33,348 nt of DNA. Source: JAVBSC01 sp031547305. GTDB taxonomy: Bacteria; Desulfobacterota; Desulfovibrionia; Desulfovibrionales; Desulfovibrionaceae. The notes beneath the pieces were generated by a model. It was not told the origin of the DNA, did no database searches, and was given only the letters and a program-made list of their open reading frames with translations. The stretch spans positions 1-33,348 of the forward strand of contig JAVBSC010000055.1 in NCBI GenBank assembly GCA_031547305.1. Reading direction: 5' to 3'. A program made the translations under genes and the position numbers. Position 1 is the first letter of the stretch, and every line of letters starts with the position of its first letter. Below, piece after piece: positions 1 through 7,436 of this stretch.

Positions 1-413
1 TTGAAGCACATGGCCTCCATGAGGTTGATGATCAGATCCGGATGTTCGCGCACAAAGGCCTCATCGCGCAGCATGGAACCGGAAAAGCGCCAGATGATTG
101 TTTCCTCGTGGCAGAACCATTCGCCTGTATCCGGCACGTCCAGCATGACCATGGCCAGATTGAACAGGCAACCCTCTTCAAAGAACAGGACGGAACGCTC
201 CCGGCCGGAGCCGGAAAAGACCTGGGTGGACAGCCGGCCTCTGGAAATATAGTAAAAATCCTTTTTCATGCTGCCGGCCAGGGAGAGTATGCCCCGGTTG
301 GGGTAAACATACCTGCGGGCAAGATGCAGAATTTTTTCCCAGGGGCGGTTAAGGTTGTGCCGCCGCCCTGAATACAAATGCACGAAGCCTTCATGGATGA
401 CATTCTGGGACAT
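1..413 (-). CDS. Crp/Fnr-type transcriptional regulator, N-terminal part (cut by window edge)
   Basis: Reading leftward from an ATG at 413-411 there is an open frame of 137 codons that runs off the window start. A GGAG ribosome-binding site sits about 6 bases upstream of that ATG. The product shows the pattern of a cNMP-binding-type beta-barrel: a stretch around residues 40-75 with FYYISRGRL, then SVLFFEEGCLFNLAMV and later WFCHEETIIWRF, matching the roll of Crp/Fnr family regulators (effector-binding domain first, DNA-binding helix-turn-helix last). The helix-turn-helix would lie beyond the window. The gene is divergent from the exporter at 515, so it may regulate it, as is common for divergent regulator/transporter pairs; this is inference. 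Effector unknown; no Cys cluster of an Fnr-type Fe-S sensor is visible in the part present. Confidence 0.75.
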   Translation of the reverse strand, partial: MSQNVIHEGFVHLYSGRRHNLNRPWEKILHLARRYVYPNRGILSLAGSMKKDFYYISRGRLSTQVFSGSGRERSVLFFEEGCLFNLAMVMLDVPDTGEWFCHEETIIWRFSGSMLRDEAFVREHPDLIINLMEAMCF

Positions 414-432
414 TGGCGCTCCACATGGTTTT

Positions 433-450
433 GCCATAAAGTTTATTGGC
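433..450. promoter_or_regulatory. Imperfect palindrome in the regulator/exporter divergent promoter region
   Basis: The 101-base gap between the divergent starts at 413 and 515 contains gccataaa-gt-ttattggc, an imperfect dyad (left arm gccataaa; reverse complement of the right arm gccaataa). Its place between two divergent genes, one coding for a Crp/Fnr-like protein, makes it a candidate operator for autoregulation. No match to the classical Crp or Fnr consensus is claimed. Confidence 0.3.
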
Positions 451-514
451 CATATTTAAATACATTCCGGACGCCTGGCAATGCCGGCGCGCCGCATGGA
501 CGAGGAACCAGAAA

Positions 515-1399
515 ATGGCTTTTTCCACTAAAACGGTCGCTATTTTTTTAATCCTGGCCAACCTGGTCTGGAGCGGCGGCTTCATCGCCAACAAGATCGC
601 CCTGCAGCAATTCACGCTTGGCCAGGTGCTGTTCGGTCGGGTTGTGTTCGCCGCCTTCTGCTATCTGCTCCTCTGGCGCAAGTATATGCCGTTGCGCGCC
701 TACAAGACAGGCGACTGGCGATGGCTGTTGGCCCTGGTGATCTGTGAACCCTGCCTGCTCTTCGCTTTTGAGAGCGCATCCCTGCAGTACACCACCGCTT
801 CCCAGGCCGGCATGATTGTGGCCTGCTACCCCTTGACCGTGGCGGCCGGGGCCTGGCTCTTTTACCGCGAGGCGTTGCAACGGCGCGGCATAGCCGGCAT
901 AGCTGTGGCCGTGGCCGGGGTCATGCTTGTTTCCGTGTCCGGGCAGGCCAGCGAGGCCGCCCCCAACCCTCTTCTGGGCAACCTGCTCATTTGCTGCGCC
1001 GTGCTTTCCTCCACCGGCTACGCCTTGATCATCAAAAAATTGAGCGCCAGGTACTCCTTTTTGTTTCTTGCCGCCATGCAATGCATAGGCGGAACGGTAT
1101 TTTTCCTGCCTCTGGCTTTCTCCGCGCCCTGGCCGGCGGATGTCCCGGCCGGAGCCTGGGCGTCCCTGCTTTATCTTGGGCTTGGGGTGACTTTTTTCAC
1201 CTACATGATCATGAATTACGCGATTTCCCGCCTCAAGGCCGGGCATGTTTCCCTGTTTTCCAACCTTATACCGGTATTCACGCTTCTGCTGGCTTTTGCC
1301 ATTCTGGACGAGCGCCTGTTGCCCCTGCAATACGCCGGAGCGGCCCTGGTGCTCGGCGGCGTGTTTCTGGCCGGAGCACCGGAGGAATCCGGGGCCTGA
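515..1399 (+). CDS. EamA/DMT superfamily transporter
   Basis: A 294-residue very hydrophobic protein with about ten predicted membrane helices in two repeated halves, the plan of the drug/metabolite transporter superfamily (EamA domains, RhaT/YdcZ relatives). The N-terminal helix with NLVWSGGFIANKIAL and the second-half helix with LGVTFFTYMIMNYAISRLKAG are typical of the two EamA repeats. The frame is open upstream to an ATG at 446, but the ATG at 515 is preferred because it is preceded by a GAGG ribosome-binding site 8 bases away and directly starts the first helix. The family exports or imports small metabolites (amino acids, purines, sugars, drugs) across the inner membrane; the substrate cannot be read from sequence. 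It is divergent from the Crp/Fnr-like gene at 413. Confidence 0.85.
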   Translation: MAFSTKTVAIFLILANLVWSGGFIANKIALQQFTLGQVLFGRVVFAAFCYLLLWRKYMPLRAYKTGDWRWLLALVICEPCLLFAFESASLQYTTASQAGMIVACYPLTVAAGAWLFYREALQRRGIAGIAVAVAGVMLVSVSGQASEAAPNPLLGNLLICCAVLSSTGYALIIKKLSARYSFLFLAAMQCIGGTVFFLPLAFSAPWPADVPAGAWASLLYLGLGVTFFTYMIMNYAISRLKAGHVSLFSNLIPVFTLLLAFAILDERLLPLQYAGAALVLGGVFLAGAPEESGA

Positions 1400-1419
1400 T
1401 CGTTTTTTCGCCGCTCATC

Positions 1420-1449
1420 TTGACAATCCGCCAACTTCGCATGTACTAG
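1420..1449 (+). promoter_or_regulatory. Putative sigma-70 promoter for the yceD-rpmF-plsX-fabH operon
   Basis: A perfect -35 hexamer TTGACA at 1420-1425 is followed 18 bases later by TACTAG (1444-1449), a poor -10 match. It lies in the gap after the exporter gene and about 120 bases before the yceD start, the expected place for the promoter of this operon. An inverted repeat, cgccgcg/cgcggcg (1470-1476 and 1501-1507), lies in the would-be leader. Confidence 0.4.
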
Positions 1450-1572
1450 AGCCTGTTGCTGTAAAAAGTCGCCGCGCCGCCATTTCCCCATCGGAAAAGA
1501 CGCGGCGGCCGGAGCGAACCTTTGCCTGTTGGAACAACCTTAAGCCCTGGCGCGGATCCAGCCGCGCGCGAC

Positions 1573-2130
1573 ATGGAAAAATTTTGGTTTCCCCTGCGCG
1601 ATATACCGGCTCAGGGGGCGGAATACGTCCTGAACGACCAGTCCATCTGGACCGGCCCCATTGAGGAATTCAGGATGAGTTGCGGCATTGTGGAGCCCCT
1701 GGCGGCCGATGTAAGCGTGCTGCCACAGGAAGAAGGCCTGCTCATCCGGGGGCGGCTTACCGGCACGGTTACGCTTCCCTGCAACCGTTGCGCCGACGAC
1801 GCGACCATCCGGCTGGACCAGAAGTTCGAGACTTTCGAACCTTATCCGGCCGGGCAACTGCCGGGCGTGACTCCAAAACAGGCCGAAGACCTGGATCTGG
1901 AACTGGATTCCAGCGTACTGCGCCCCAACGCTCATGGGTTTGGGATGGAAGTGAACCTGGCCGCTCTGGCTTGGCAGGAATTTTCCCTGGCTCTGCCGGT
2001 AAAGCCTTTGTGCTCCGAAGCCTGCCAGGGGTTGTGCCCGGTTTGCGGGGCCAAAAAAGGAGCCTGCGTCTGCCGCCGGGATGAAGGCGATCCCAGGCTG
2101 GCTCTGTTGCGCGGCATAAAAATTAAGTAG
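1573..2130 (+). CDS. yceD: YceD/DUF177 family protein, 23S rRNA/50S biogenesis factor
   Basis: A 185-residue product that begins MEKFWFPLRDIPAQG, the usual N-terminus of this family. It has an early Cys pair (CNRC near residues 73-76) and a C-terminal Cys cluster, CSEACQGLCPVCG followed by CVC, typical of DUF177 proteins. Homologues sit directly upstream of rpmF in most bacteria and the E. coli protein is linked to 23S rRNA accumulation, which fits the gene order here (rpmF begins 60 bases downstream). Start choice: the frame is open up to a TTG at 1522 that has a GGAG 7 bases upstream, while the ATG at 1573 has no clear ribosome-binding site. I prefer 1573 because it matches the family N-terminus, but 1522 cannot be excluded. 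Confidence 0.85.
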   Translation: MEKFWFPLRDIPAQGAEYVLNDQSIWTGPIEEFRMSCGIVEPLAADVSVLPQEEGLLIRGRLTGTVTLPCNRCADDATIRLDQKFETFEPYPAGQLPGVTPKQAEDLDLELDSSVLRPNAHGFGMEVNLAALAWQEFSLALPVKPLCSEACQGLCPVCGAKKGACVCRRDEGDPRLALLRGIKIK

Positions 2131-2190
2131 CGCTTTTTTTACAAAGCATGTAAATCCGCCTTTCAACGGTTTATTTCTAAGGAGATTCCC

Positions 2191-2373
2191 ATGGCTGTTC
2201 AACAAAACAAAAAATCCAAGTCCAAGAAAGGCATGCGCCGCGCCCATCATGCTGTCGCCGTGCCCAGCGTTGTGATCTGCCCATGTGGCGAACCCACCGC
2301 GCCCCACTCGGTTTGCCCGTCCTGTGGCTCATATCGCGGGCGCAAACTTGTTGAAGTCAAAAGCGACGACTAG
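2191..2373 (+). CDS. rpmF: 50S ribosomal protein L32
   Basis: A 60-residue basic protein, MAVQQNKKSKSKKGMRR..., with the L32 zinc ribbon near residues 30-45. The first Cys pair is CPC (one residue between) rather than the usual CxxC, and the second is CPSC. I recall a similar C-x-C arrangement in Desulfovibrio L32, so it is probably lineage-typical rather than a defect. AAGGAG lies 6 bases before the ATG. It is the second gene of the yceD-rpmF-plsX-fabH operon, an order conserved widely and coupling ribosome and membrane lipid synthesis. plsX begins 12 bases after the stop. Confidence 0.97.
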   Translation: MAVQQNKKSKSKKGMRRAHHAVAVPSVVICPCGEPTAPHSVCPSCGSYRGRKLVEVKSDD

Positions 2374-2385
2374 CCAGTTCGCTTG

Positions 2386-3516
2386 ATGTCCCAGCAACCT
2401 CCAGGATCTTCGATTAGCCATGAACCGGAACCGGCCCAGGCCGGCTCCGGTTCCCTTGTCGCTCCACCCTTTTCCAACATTCCCTGCATTGCCGTGGATG
2501 TCATGGGGGGGGATTTCGGCCCGGCGGTCATCATTCCCGGCGCCTTGGAAGCGGCCAGGGCCGGAGGCTTCAAGCTGCTGCTCGTCGGGCGGCTCAAGGC
2601 CATAAAAGAAGAGCTTGAAGGCGCTTCCGCCTCCTTGGCCTCCAAAGTGGACTTTGATCTGGTCCATGCCGAGGATGTGGCCGGCATGGATGAAAAACCC
2701 TCGGACATCCTGCGTCGCAAAAAAAACGCCTCCATCCAGGTGGCCTGCCGCCTGGTGGCCGAAGGCCGGGCCAACGGCGTGGTCAGTCCGGGGCATTCCG
2801 GGGCCACCGTGGCCTGCGGCATGTTCATAATGGGCCGCATTGCCGGCGTGGAACGCCCCGCCCTGGCTTCGGTCATCCCTTCGGAGCAAAAACCCACGGT
2901 GCTTCTGGACGTCGGCGCCAATGTGGACTGCAAGCCGCACCATCTTTTTCAGTTCGGCCTGATGGCCGACGCCTTTGCCCGCACCCTGCTGGGCCGGCAG
3001 AGCCCCAGCATCGGGCTTTTGTCCATAGGCGAAGAAGAAGGCAAGGGCAATTACCTGGTCAAAGAAACCTACGAACTCCTGAAAATGGCCAAAAACCTGA
3101 ATTTCCGGGGTAACGTGGAAGGCCGGGATCTCTTTACCGGCGAAGTGGACGTGGTGGTCTGCGATGGTTTTGTGGGCAACGTGGCCCTTAAACTTTCCGA
3201 AGGCCTGGCCTCTTCGCTTTCCCGCATCCTCAAAAAAGAACTTTTGTCCAACCTGGTCGCTAAAATGGGCACCCTGCTGGCCAAAGGCGCTTTTATGCGC
3301 GTGGCTCGCTTTGTGGACTATGCGGAGTACGGCGGCGCGCCGCTGCTGGGGTTGCAGGGCACATCCATAGTCTGCCACGGCAAGTCCAACGTCAAGGCCA
3401 TTACCAATGCCGTGAAAATGGCGGCGGAATCCGTGCGCAAAGGCACCAACCAACTGCTGGTGGAAGCCATCACCGCCAACGAGGAGCTCACCCGTTACGG
3501 CAAGGCTATAAAATAA
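2386..3516 (+). CDS. plsX: Phosphate acyltransferase PlsX
   Basis: PlsX makes acyl-phosphate from acyl-ACP and phosphate at the inner membrane face, the first committed step of phosphatidic acid synthesis by the PlsX-PlsY route. The conserved opening IAVDVMGGDFGP starts near residue 36, followed by family blocks SPGHSGATVACGMFIMGRI, LLDVGANVDCKP and CDGFVGNVALKLSEG. The 376-residue product is longer than most relatives because about 35 Pro/Gly/Ser-rich residues precede the normal start. There is no in-frame ATG, GTG or TTG nearer the conserved block that would give a normal N-terminus, so either the extension is real or translation starts at an unusual codon. No clear ribosome-binding site precedes 2386; a TTG at 2383 is immediately upstream. 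Confidence 0.94.
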   Translation: MSQQPPGSSISHEPEPAQAGSGSLVAPPFSNIPCIAVDVMGGDFGPAVIIPGALEAARAGGFKLLLVGRLKAIKEELEGASASLASKVDFDLVHAEDVAGMDEKPSDILRRKKNASIQVACRLVAEGRANGVVSPGHSGATVACGMFIMGRIAGVERPALASVIPSEQKPTVLLDVGANVDCKPHHLFQFGLMADAFARTLLGRQSPSIGLLSIGEEEGKGNYLVKETYELLKMAKNLNFRGNVEGRDLFTGEVDVVVCDGFVGNVALKLSEGLASSLSRILKKELLSNLVAKMGTLLAKGAFMRVARFVDYAEYGGAPLLGLQGTSIVCHGKSNVKAITNAVKMAAESVRKGTNQLLVEAITANEELTRYGKAIK

Positions 3517-3530
3517 GGCTGCCTCTACTC

Positions 3531-4526
3531 ATGAAAACCTATGCTTCCATACGCGGACTGGGCGCGCACGTGCCTGAAAAAATCCTGACCAACGCGGATC
3601 TGGCCGTTCTGGTGGATACTTCTGACGAATGGATTACCTCCCGCACCGGCATCAAAACGCGGCACATCGTCGCCGAAGGCCAGAGTAATTCCGATCTGGC
3701 CGCCAAGGCCGCGCAAATTGCCCTGGACAACTCCGGCCTGGATCCGGCCGAACTCACTCACATCATTGTCTGCACCAGCACACCGGACGCCGCCTGCCCG
3801 TCCACGGCCTGCATGCTCCAGCGCAAACTCGGCCTTAAAGGCGCCATGGCCTTTGACATGGCCGCGGCCTGCGCCGGTTTCGTCTACGGCCTGGAAACCG
3901 CCCAGGGATTTATTGCCGCCAACCCCAAGGCAAAAATACTATTGGTCGCCTCCGAAACTTTGTCCCACCGCAGCAACTGGAAAGATCGCGGCACCTGCGT
4001 GCTCTTTGGCGACGGCGCCGGGGCCGTGGTTATGGAGTCCGCGGGAAGCGCCGGCAAAAGTCTGGCCCGGCTCAAAGCCGTATGCTGCGCGGCGGACGGC
4101 TCCTACAACGATCTGCTTATGTTTGAAGGCGGCGGCTCCCTGGCCCCCTATAAACTGGGCGACATTGTAGGCGAAAACTATTTCATCCGCATGCAGGGCC
4201 GCGAAGTCTTCAAGCACGCCGTGCGCAAAATGCCGGAAGCCTGCAAGGAAGTCCTGTACCTGGCCGGCCTGCCTGCCTCGGCAGTGGATCTCTTCATCCC
4301 CCACCAGGCCAACCAGCGCATCATTGAAGCCGCCGCCGAACGCCTGGGCTTCCCCCTGGAAAAAGTCTTCACCAACGTCCACAAATACGGCAACACCTCC
4401 GCCGCCTCCATCCCCCTGGCCCTTTACGAAGCCCTGAACCAGGGCGCCATCAAACCCGGCATGCTGGTGCTCTGCGCCACCTTTGGCGGCGGCCTGACCT
4501 GGGGCGCCGCGCTGTTGGAATTTTAA
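3531..4526 (+). CDS. fabH: Beta-ketoacyl-ACP synthase III (KAS III)
   Basis: FabH condenses acetyl-CoA with malonyl-ACP to start type II fatty acid synthesis in the cytosol. The 331-residue protein carries the full Cys-His-Asn triad at Cys114 (AAACAGF), His258 (IPHQANQR) and Asn288 (KYGNTSAAS), and the family's N-terminal DTSDEWITSRTGIK block. It starts 14 bases after plsX and is the last gene of the operon in this window. In Desulfovibrio relatives, as I recall, fabH is followed by fabG, acpP and fabF. Here the next gene instead faces it from the opposite strand with a single base between stop codons, so the usual continuation is missing. Confidence 0.97.
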   Translation: MKTYASIRGLGAHVPEKILTNADLAVLVDTSDEWITSRTGIKTRHIVAEGQSNSDLAAKAAQIALDNSGLDPAELTHIIVCTSTPDAACPSTACMLQRKLGLKGAMAFDMAAACAGFVYGLETAQGFIAANPKAKILLVASETLSHRSNWKDRGTCVLFGDGAGAVVMESAGSAGKSLARLKAVCCAADGSYNDLLMFEGGGSLAPYKLGDIVGENYFIRMQGREVFKHAVRKMPEACKEVLYLAGLPASAVDLFIPHQANQRIIEAAAERLGFPLEKVFTNVHKYGNTSAASIPLALYEALNQGAIKPGMLVLCATFGGGLTWGAALLEF

Positions 4527-4527
4527 G

Positions 4528-5628
4528 TCAACTTTGCCGTTCCTCTTTTGGGGCTGAGCCGCTGCCGGTAAAGGCGTTGATCACCGTATCCATGAGCGCG
4601 AAGAGCAGTTCAACGCTGTACCCGGCCAGAAAAGCCAAAGCCAGCGGTGAAAGCGACAGGAGCGGATCAGCGGCTTTTTCCGGACTGACAAACCAGACAA
4701 TGGCAATGCCGGCCAGCGTCCCGAGGCACAGGCGGATATGGAAGTTGATTACCGATGCGTTTATGTAGGCATAGTTTTTGATCTTATATGACAAGTTGCG
4801 CAGAATGTAGACGCACGCGCCAAGAAATCCATATATCAGAGGCAGCATGTATTTTTGCAATATCTCCATTGTAACCGTGGTGCACTGAAGATACACTGTC
4901 TTTTTCTTATACTCCTTCGCCGCCATTTCCGGCGCTGTAGGGGGACCATCCCGTCCAATTTGATCAATCTCATCAATTTCATCAATATTTACAATAAGAT
5001 TCGGAATGCTGTTCCATAACATCAGCCAATGATAGTTGGCCGCGAGGTATATTTCCAGATTCTCTTTTTGCGCGTTCAGCTCCATGCGGTTGCGGGCCGC
5101 GTTCTGGCCTCTCTTCCCTGAACCGTCCCCCGGCGCGCCATCTTGCGGCTGCGCTTGCCCTGGGGCCGCATCATCAGGAGTTTTCCTTTCCGCCAGTATG
5201 CGCATCTCCACTTCTTTAAACTTGGCCTCCGTTGACTTCAGGTCGGCGATAATCAATGCGCCGACGGCCCAATACGCCTGCAGGACGACAAGCACGACCA
5301 ACGCGGCGATCGCGGTTATCGTATAGCGCCGGACCGTCTTTTGCACCGGGGATTTCCCGCCGTCCAGAGAGGCCATGGCCCGGACGCTCTCGGCGGAAAC
5401 CGGGGCGACGGCCGCGGTCAGCAAAGCAAAATGCGTCCAGAAGGCCGTCTCTTCGGCCTCGGACATCTCACTCTGCGCGCCGGACTTCACCATAACGCCC
5501 ACGGTCTCTTCCGTCAGGCTTTTCCCGTTTCTGGAAGCAAAAGCGAGCAGAAGCTGCGCTTCGGCGATCGCGAGTCTGAGTTCCGGATTCACCATGTCGC
5601 GTCCGGACTGACTTTTGGTTTCAGTCAT
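4528..5628 (-). CDS. Hypothetical four-helix membrane protein, third gene of the PLC-like module
   Basis: A 366-residue protein I do not recognise. The cytosolic N-terminus (1-100) is followed by a membrane helix at about 104-128, then a large hydrophilic segment (130-255) containing a short charged helix, a Pro/Gly/Gln/Ala-rich stretch (150-172) and an acidic NIDEIDEIDQI repeat (214-224). Three further helices follow at about 260-277, 298-314 and 326-352, and the tail is hydrophilic. The ATG at 5628 is chosen because upstream codons of the longer open frame overlap the preceding lipoprotein gene. It lies 19 bases after that gene, so it is likely in one operon with the genes at 5648 and 6061. 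It ends one base from the fabH stop, convergent. A role as an inner-membrane partner or protective protein for the phospholipase-like protein is only a guess from context. Confidence 0.75.
   Translation of the reverse strand: MTETKSQSGRDMVNPELRLAIAEAQLLLAFASRNGKSLTEETVGVMVKSGAQSEMSEAEETAFWTHFALLTAAVAPVSAESVRAMASLDGGKSPVQKTVRRYTITAIAALVVLVVLQAYWAVGALIIADLKSTEAKFKEVEMRILAERKTPDDAAPGQAQPQDGAPGDGSGKRGQNAARNRMELNAQKENLEIYLAANYHWLMLWNSIPNLIVNIDEIDEIDQIGRDGPPTAPEMAAKEYKKKTVYLQCTTVTMEILQKYMLPLIYGFLGACVYILRNLSYKIKNYAYINASVINFHIRLCLGTLAGIAIVWFVSPEKAADPLLSLSPLALAFLAGYSVELLFALMDTVINAFTGSGSAPKEERQS
4961..4987. repeat. Short 9-bp tandem repeat inside the membrane protein gene
   Basis: Three near-identical 9-base units (tgatcaatc, tcatcaatt, tcatcaata) lie in frame and encode the acidic DEIDEIDQI stretch on the minus strand. 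In-frame multiples of 3 could change copy number without breaking the frame. The short AT-rich tract contrasts with the GC-rich surroundings. Confidence 0.5.
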
Positions 5629-5647
5629 TATTACGCCCCGAATATTC

Positions 5648-6064
5648 TCAGTTGCAGATGGCTTCAAGCTGAAGCGTGAATTCACATGGGGGAAGACCGG
5701 CCGACTGCCAATGCTGCGCATCGATCTCACCCGTACAGCCGCTGTCCTCGATAAGCGCATGCTTTCCTTCAACGTCGCACATCAGGACGATGGAATGCTG
5801 ATTTATATTTATGGCCTTCAGCGTGTAGGGAGAAAAGCCGTCGAGCAGCTTCGGGTTGTGCTCAGTGGCGAACTTTAGAAGCTGCTCATTCTCCAGCTGT
5901 GGTGGAGCATCTTTATATTGGACAGCGGACTCAACAGCGGCGGAAAGTTTTTTCAGCGCAGCTGATTTAACATACATATCGTCAGCGGATGGATGTTCAT
6001 TTATTATGTATTTACACCCCATGATTACACATACAGCCAGCGCTATATATATAAATTTCTTCAT
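5648..6064 (-). CDS. Small putative lipoprotein, second gene of the PLC-like module
   Basis: A 138-residue protein with a signal sequence of the form MKKFIYIALAVCVIMGC. The Cys at position 17 after I-M-G fits a loose lipobox, so it is probably a lipoprotein facing the periplasm, or alternatively a single N-terminal anchor. The mature part is mixed polar with Cys near the C-terminal end (CDVEG, SGCTGE, PPCEF, AICN), which could form disulfides. No domain is recognised. Its ATG overlaps the stop of the upstream phospholipase-like gene by four bases (ATGA), so the two are almost certainly translated from one message. Such coupling of an enzyme with a small lipoprotein resembles toxin/immunity or enzyme/inhibitor pairs, but that is inference. 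Confidence 0.75.
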   Translation of the reverse strand: MKKFIYIALAVCVIMGCKYIINEHPSADDMYVKSAALKKLSAAVESAVQYKDAPPQLENEQLLKFATEHNPKLLDGFSPYTLKAININQHSIVLMCDVEGKHALIEDSGCTGEIDAQHWQSAGLPPCEFTLQLEAICN

Positions 6065-6996
6065 GCCGCGTTACTCCAAAATACTAATTTATTATGGCTG
6101 TCACGTCCTGTATCAAGATTCCAGTCTCCAATTATCGACAGATAAGTGCTGTCGTCCGTATAAACAGCTGACGACAACGCAGACCACATAGCCAGCACGT
6201 TGCGTTGCGCGCGTGTGAAAATAGAATCGTAATCCATGTCGCCTTCAGGGGTCTTCAGGCCTTTGATATATTGCCGATCTATATCTTTGACGTTGGGGTA
6301 CGTTAAGCCGACGTTAACGGCAACATGTCTTGAGAAAGGCAAAAGCTTGCCTCCTTCTTCCGCTATGTCCATGGAAGCCAGGAAGGCGGCATGCCAGCTG
6401 CCCGGTTCCGGCCTGCTTTCCCGATAACGCTCCGGATGGCAGGCCTGGAGCATTGCGAGCCAAAGCGCAGACACGTCATTGTTCAGTTTTCCGGCATCGG
6501 ATGGCGAGGAACATAAACGGATGCCGCTGTCAAAATATTCGGACAGCCCGACAGCTCCGGCATTCAGGCGCTGAAATATGTACGCGTCCTGATGCATTTC
6601 ACAAACGCGGTGCGCCGTCTTGTTTTGCGCATAGGGTCCGACTTTCAGTTCCACAACCGGATGTATCGTGGCGTCTGTCACAACATGCGCCGCATAACCC
6701 AGCAGCCACGCGAGCATTCTTTGCTTTGCGCTTCCGCTTGCTCTTTTAACTTCTTGCACGCCGGCCGCGAGCATTCCGCCCGTGGCCGTGTAGTGCATAA
6801 GGTCAGCCCAGGCTGCAGAAGCGGAACTGGTGAGATGCAGGTAGGGGTAATCAGGGCTTACAGCCCCCAAATCGCAAAAACAGGAATTGTCAAGAATCGC
6901 CGCCTTCGCGGCTTTGGGAAAACCGGGGGCTTTGTTCAGACTATTTGATGAAGCCAACAAGCCTACAAGCGTCAGGTGGGCATAAGCGCCTGGCAT
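6061..6996 (-). CDS. Zinc-dependent phospholipase C-like protein
   Basis: A 311-residue protein matching the zinc-dependent phospholipase C family (alpha-toxin catalytic domain type, Pfam Zn_dep_PLPC as I recall). The expected metal ligands can be placed in order: His7 (AYAHL), Asp49 (SPDYPYLH), His68 (LMHYT), His104 and Asp108 (GYAAHVVTDA), His112 (IHPVVE), and His129 with Glu133 as HxxxE (AHRVCEMHQD). No signal peptide is visible: the conserved His lies at residue 7, so export would need another route or the enzyme acts inside the cell. The N-terminal Trp of secreted relatives is absent. GGAGG lies 9 bases before the ATG. It is the first gene of a tight operon with the lipoprotein (4-base overlap) and the membrane protein. 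The family cleaves phospholipid head groups; the substrate here is unknown. Confidence 0.8.
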   Translation of the reverse strand: MPGAYAHLTLVGLLASSNSLNKAPGFPKAAKAAILDNSCFCDLGAVSPDYPYLHLTSSASAAWADLMHYTATGGMLAAGVQEVKRASGSAKQRMLAWLLGYAAHVVTDATIHPVVELKVGPYAQNKTAHRVCEMHQDAYIFQRLNAGAVGLSEYFDSGIRLCSSPSDAGKLNNDVSALWLAMLQACHPERYRESRPEPGSWHAAFLASMDIAEEGGKLLPFSRHVAVNVGLTYPNVKDIDRQYIKGLKTPEGDMDYDSIFTRAQRNVLAMWSALSSAVYTDDSTYLSIIGDWNLDTGRDSHNKLVFWSNAA

Positions 6997-7169
6997 GCTG
7001 TAATCCCTCCATTGTCCGTATGGTTTACGATATGGCCTGAAGAGTGAAAAATGTCCGGGCTGTTTTGGCTGCCTGCCCTGAAATTTTGCCGCCTCGACAT
7101 TGCTGACCGTGGCTAGACATCATCTGGAGAGTCTTGAATATACGATATGCGGTTCGAAAGATGTTAAAT

Positions 7170-7199
7170 TTTATAATCCCGGCTGGTCAAAATGTTCAA
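7170..7199 (-). promoter_or_regulatory. Putative promoter of the phospholipase-like operon
   Basis: On the minus strand TTGAAC (7199-7194) and TATAAA (7175-7170) are spaced by 18 bases. They lie about 170 bases upstream of the gene at 6996. The surrounding region is strikingly AT-rich, especially 7190-7270. Confidence 0.5.
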
Positions 7200-7337
7200 T
7201 CGGCAGCCCCTAGTGAATATAAATAGCAATATAATTTTTTTATCTTTTTTATAATATAGTTTCAAGCTTAAAATTGAGGCGCGCCCGGGGACCGCCCCTA
7301 CCGCCGGAGCCGCGTTTCAACCGTGAATTTCCACACG

Positions 7338-7377
7338 GAAGCGGCCGCGGCGAGTTTTGCCCGCGCACGGCCGCTTC
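7338..7377 (-). terminator. Hairpin downstream of the leftward NagB-like gene
   Basis: Perfect 10-base arms gaagcggccg (7338-7347) and cggccgcttc (7368-7377) lie 60-100 bases after the stop of the gene at 7437-8270. No U-run follows on the minus strand, so it may be a 3'-end stabilising structure or Rho-assisted terminator rather than a classical intrinsic one. Confidence 0.4.
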
Positions 7378-7436
7378 AGGACGGAGATTGCCGAAAACCT
7401 TCCCGGGCAATCCAACCGCTTAATTTATTGAGCCGC

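Larger units (their letters stand above)
6997..7436. other. 440-base intergenic region with an AT-rich block
   Basis: No gene is supported here. It holds the putative promoter and about 165-base leader of the leftward phospholipase-like operon. An AT-rich tract at roughly 7200-7270 made of runs of T and A stands out against the GC-rich window. The 3' hairpin of the leftward NagB-like gene lies at 7338-7377. The composition shift is compatible with an acquired segment edge. Confidence 0.6.

Noticed and set aside
2329..3453. A 374-codon minus-strand frame opposite plsX
   Set aside because: Antisense shadow of a well-supported gene; composition rich in His, Gln and Gly with no recognisable domain.
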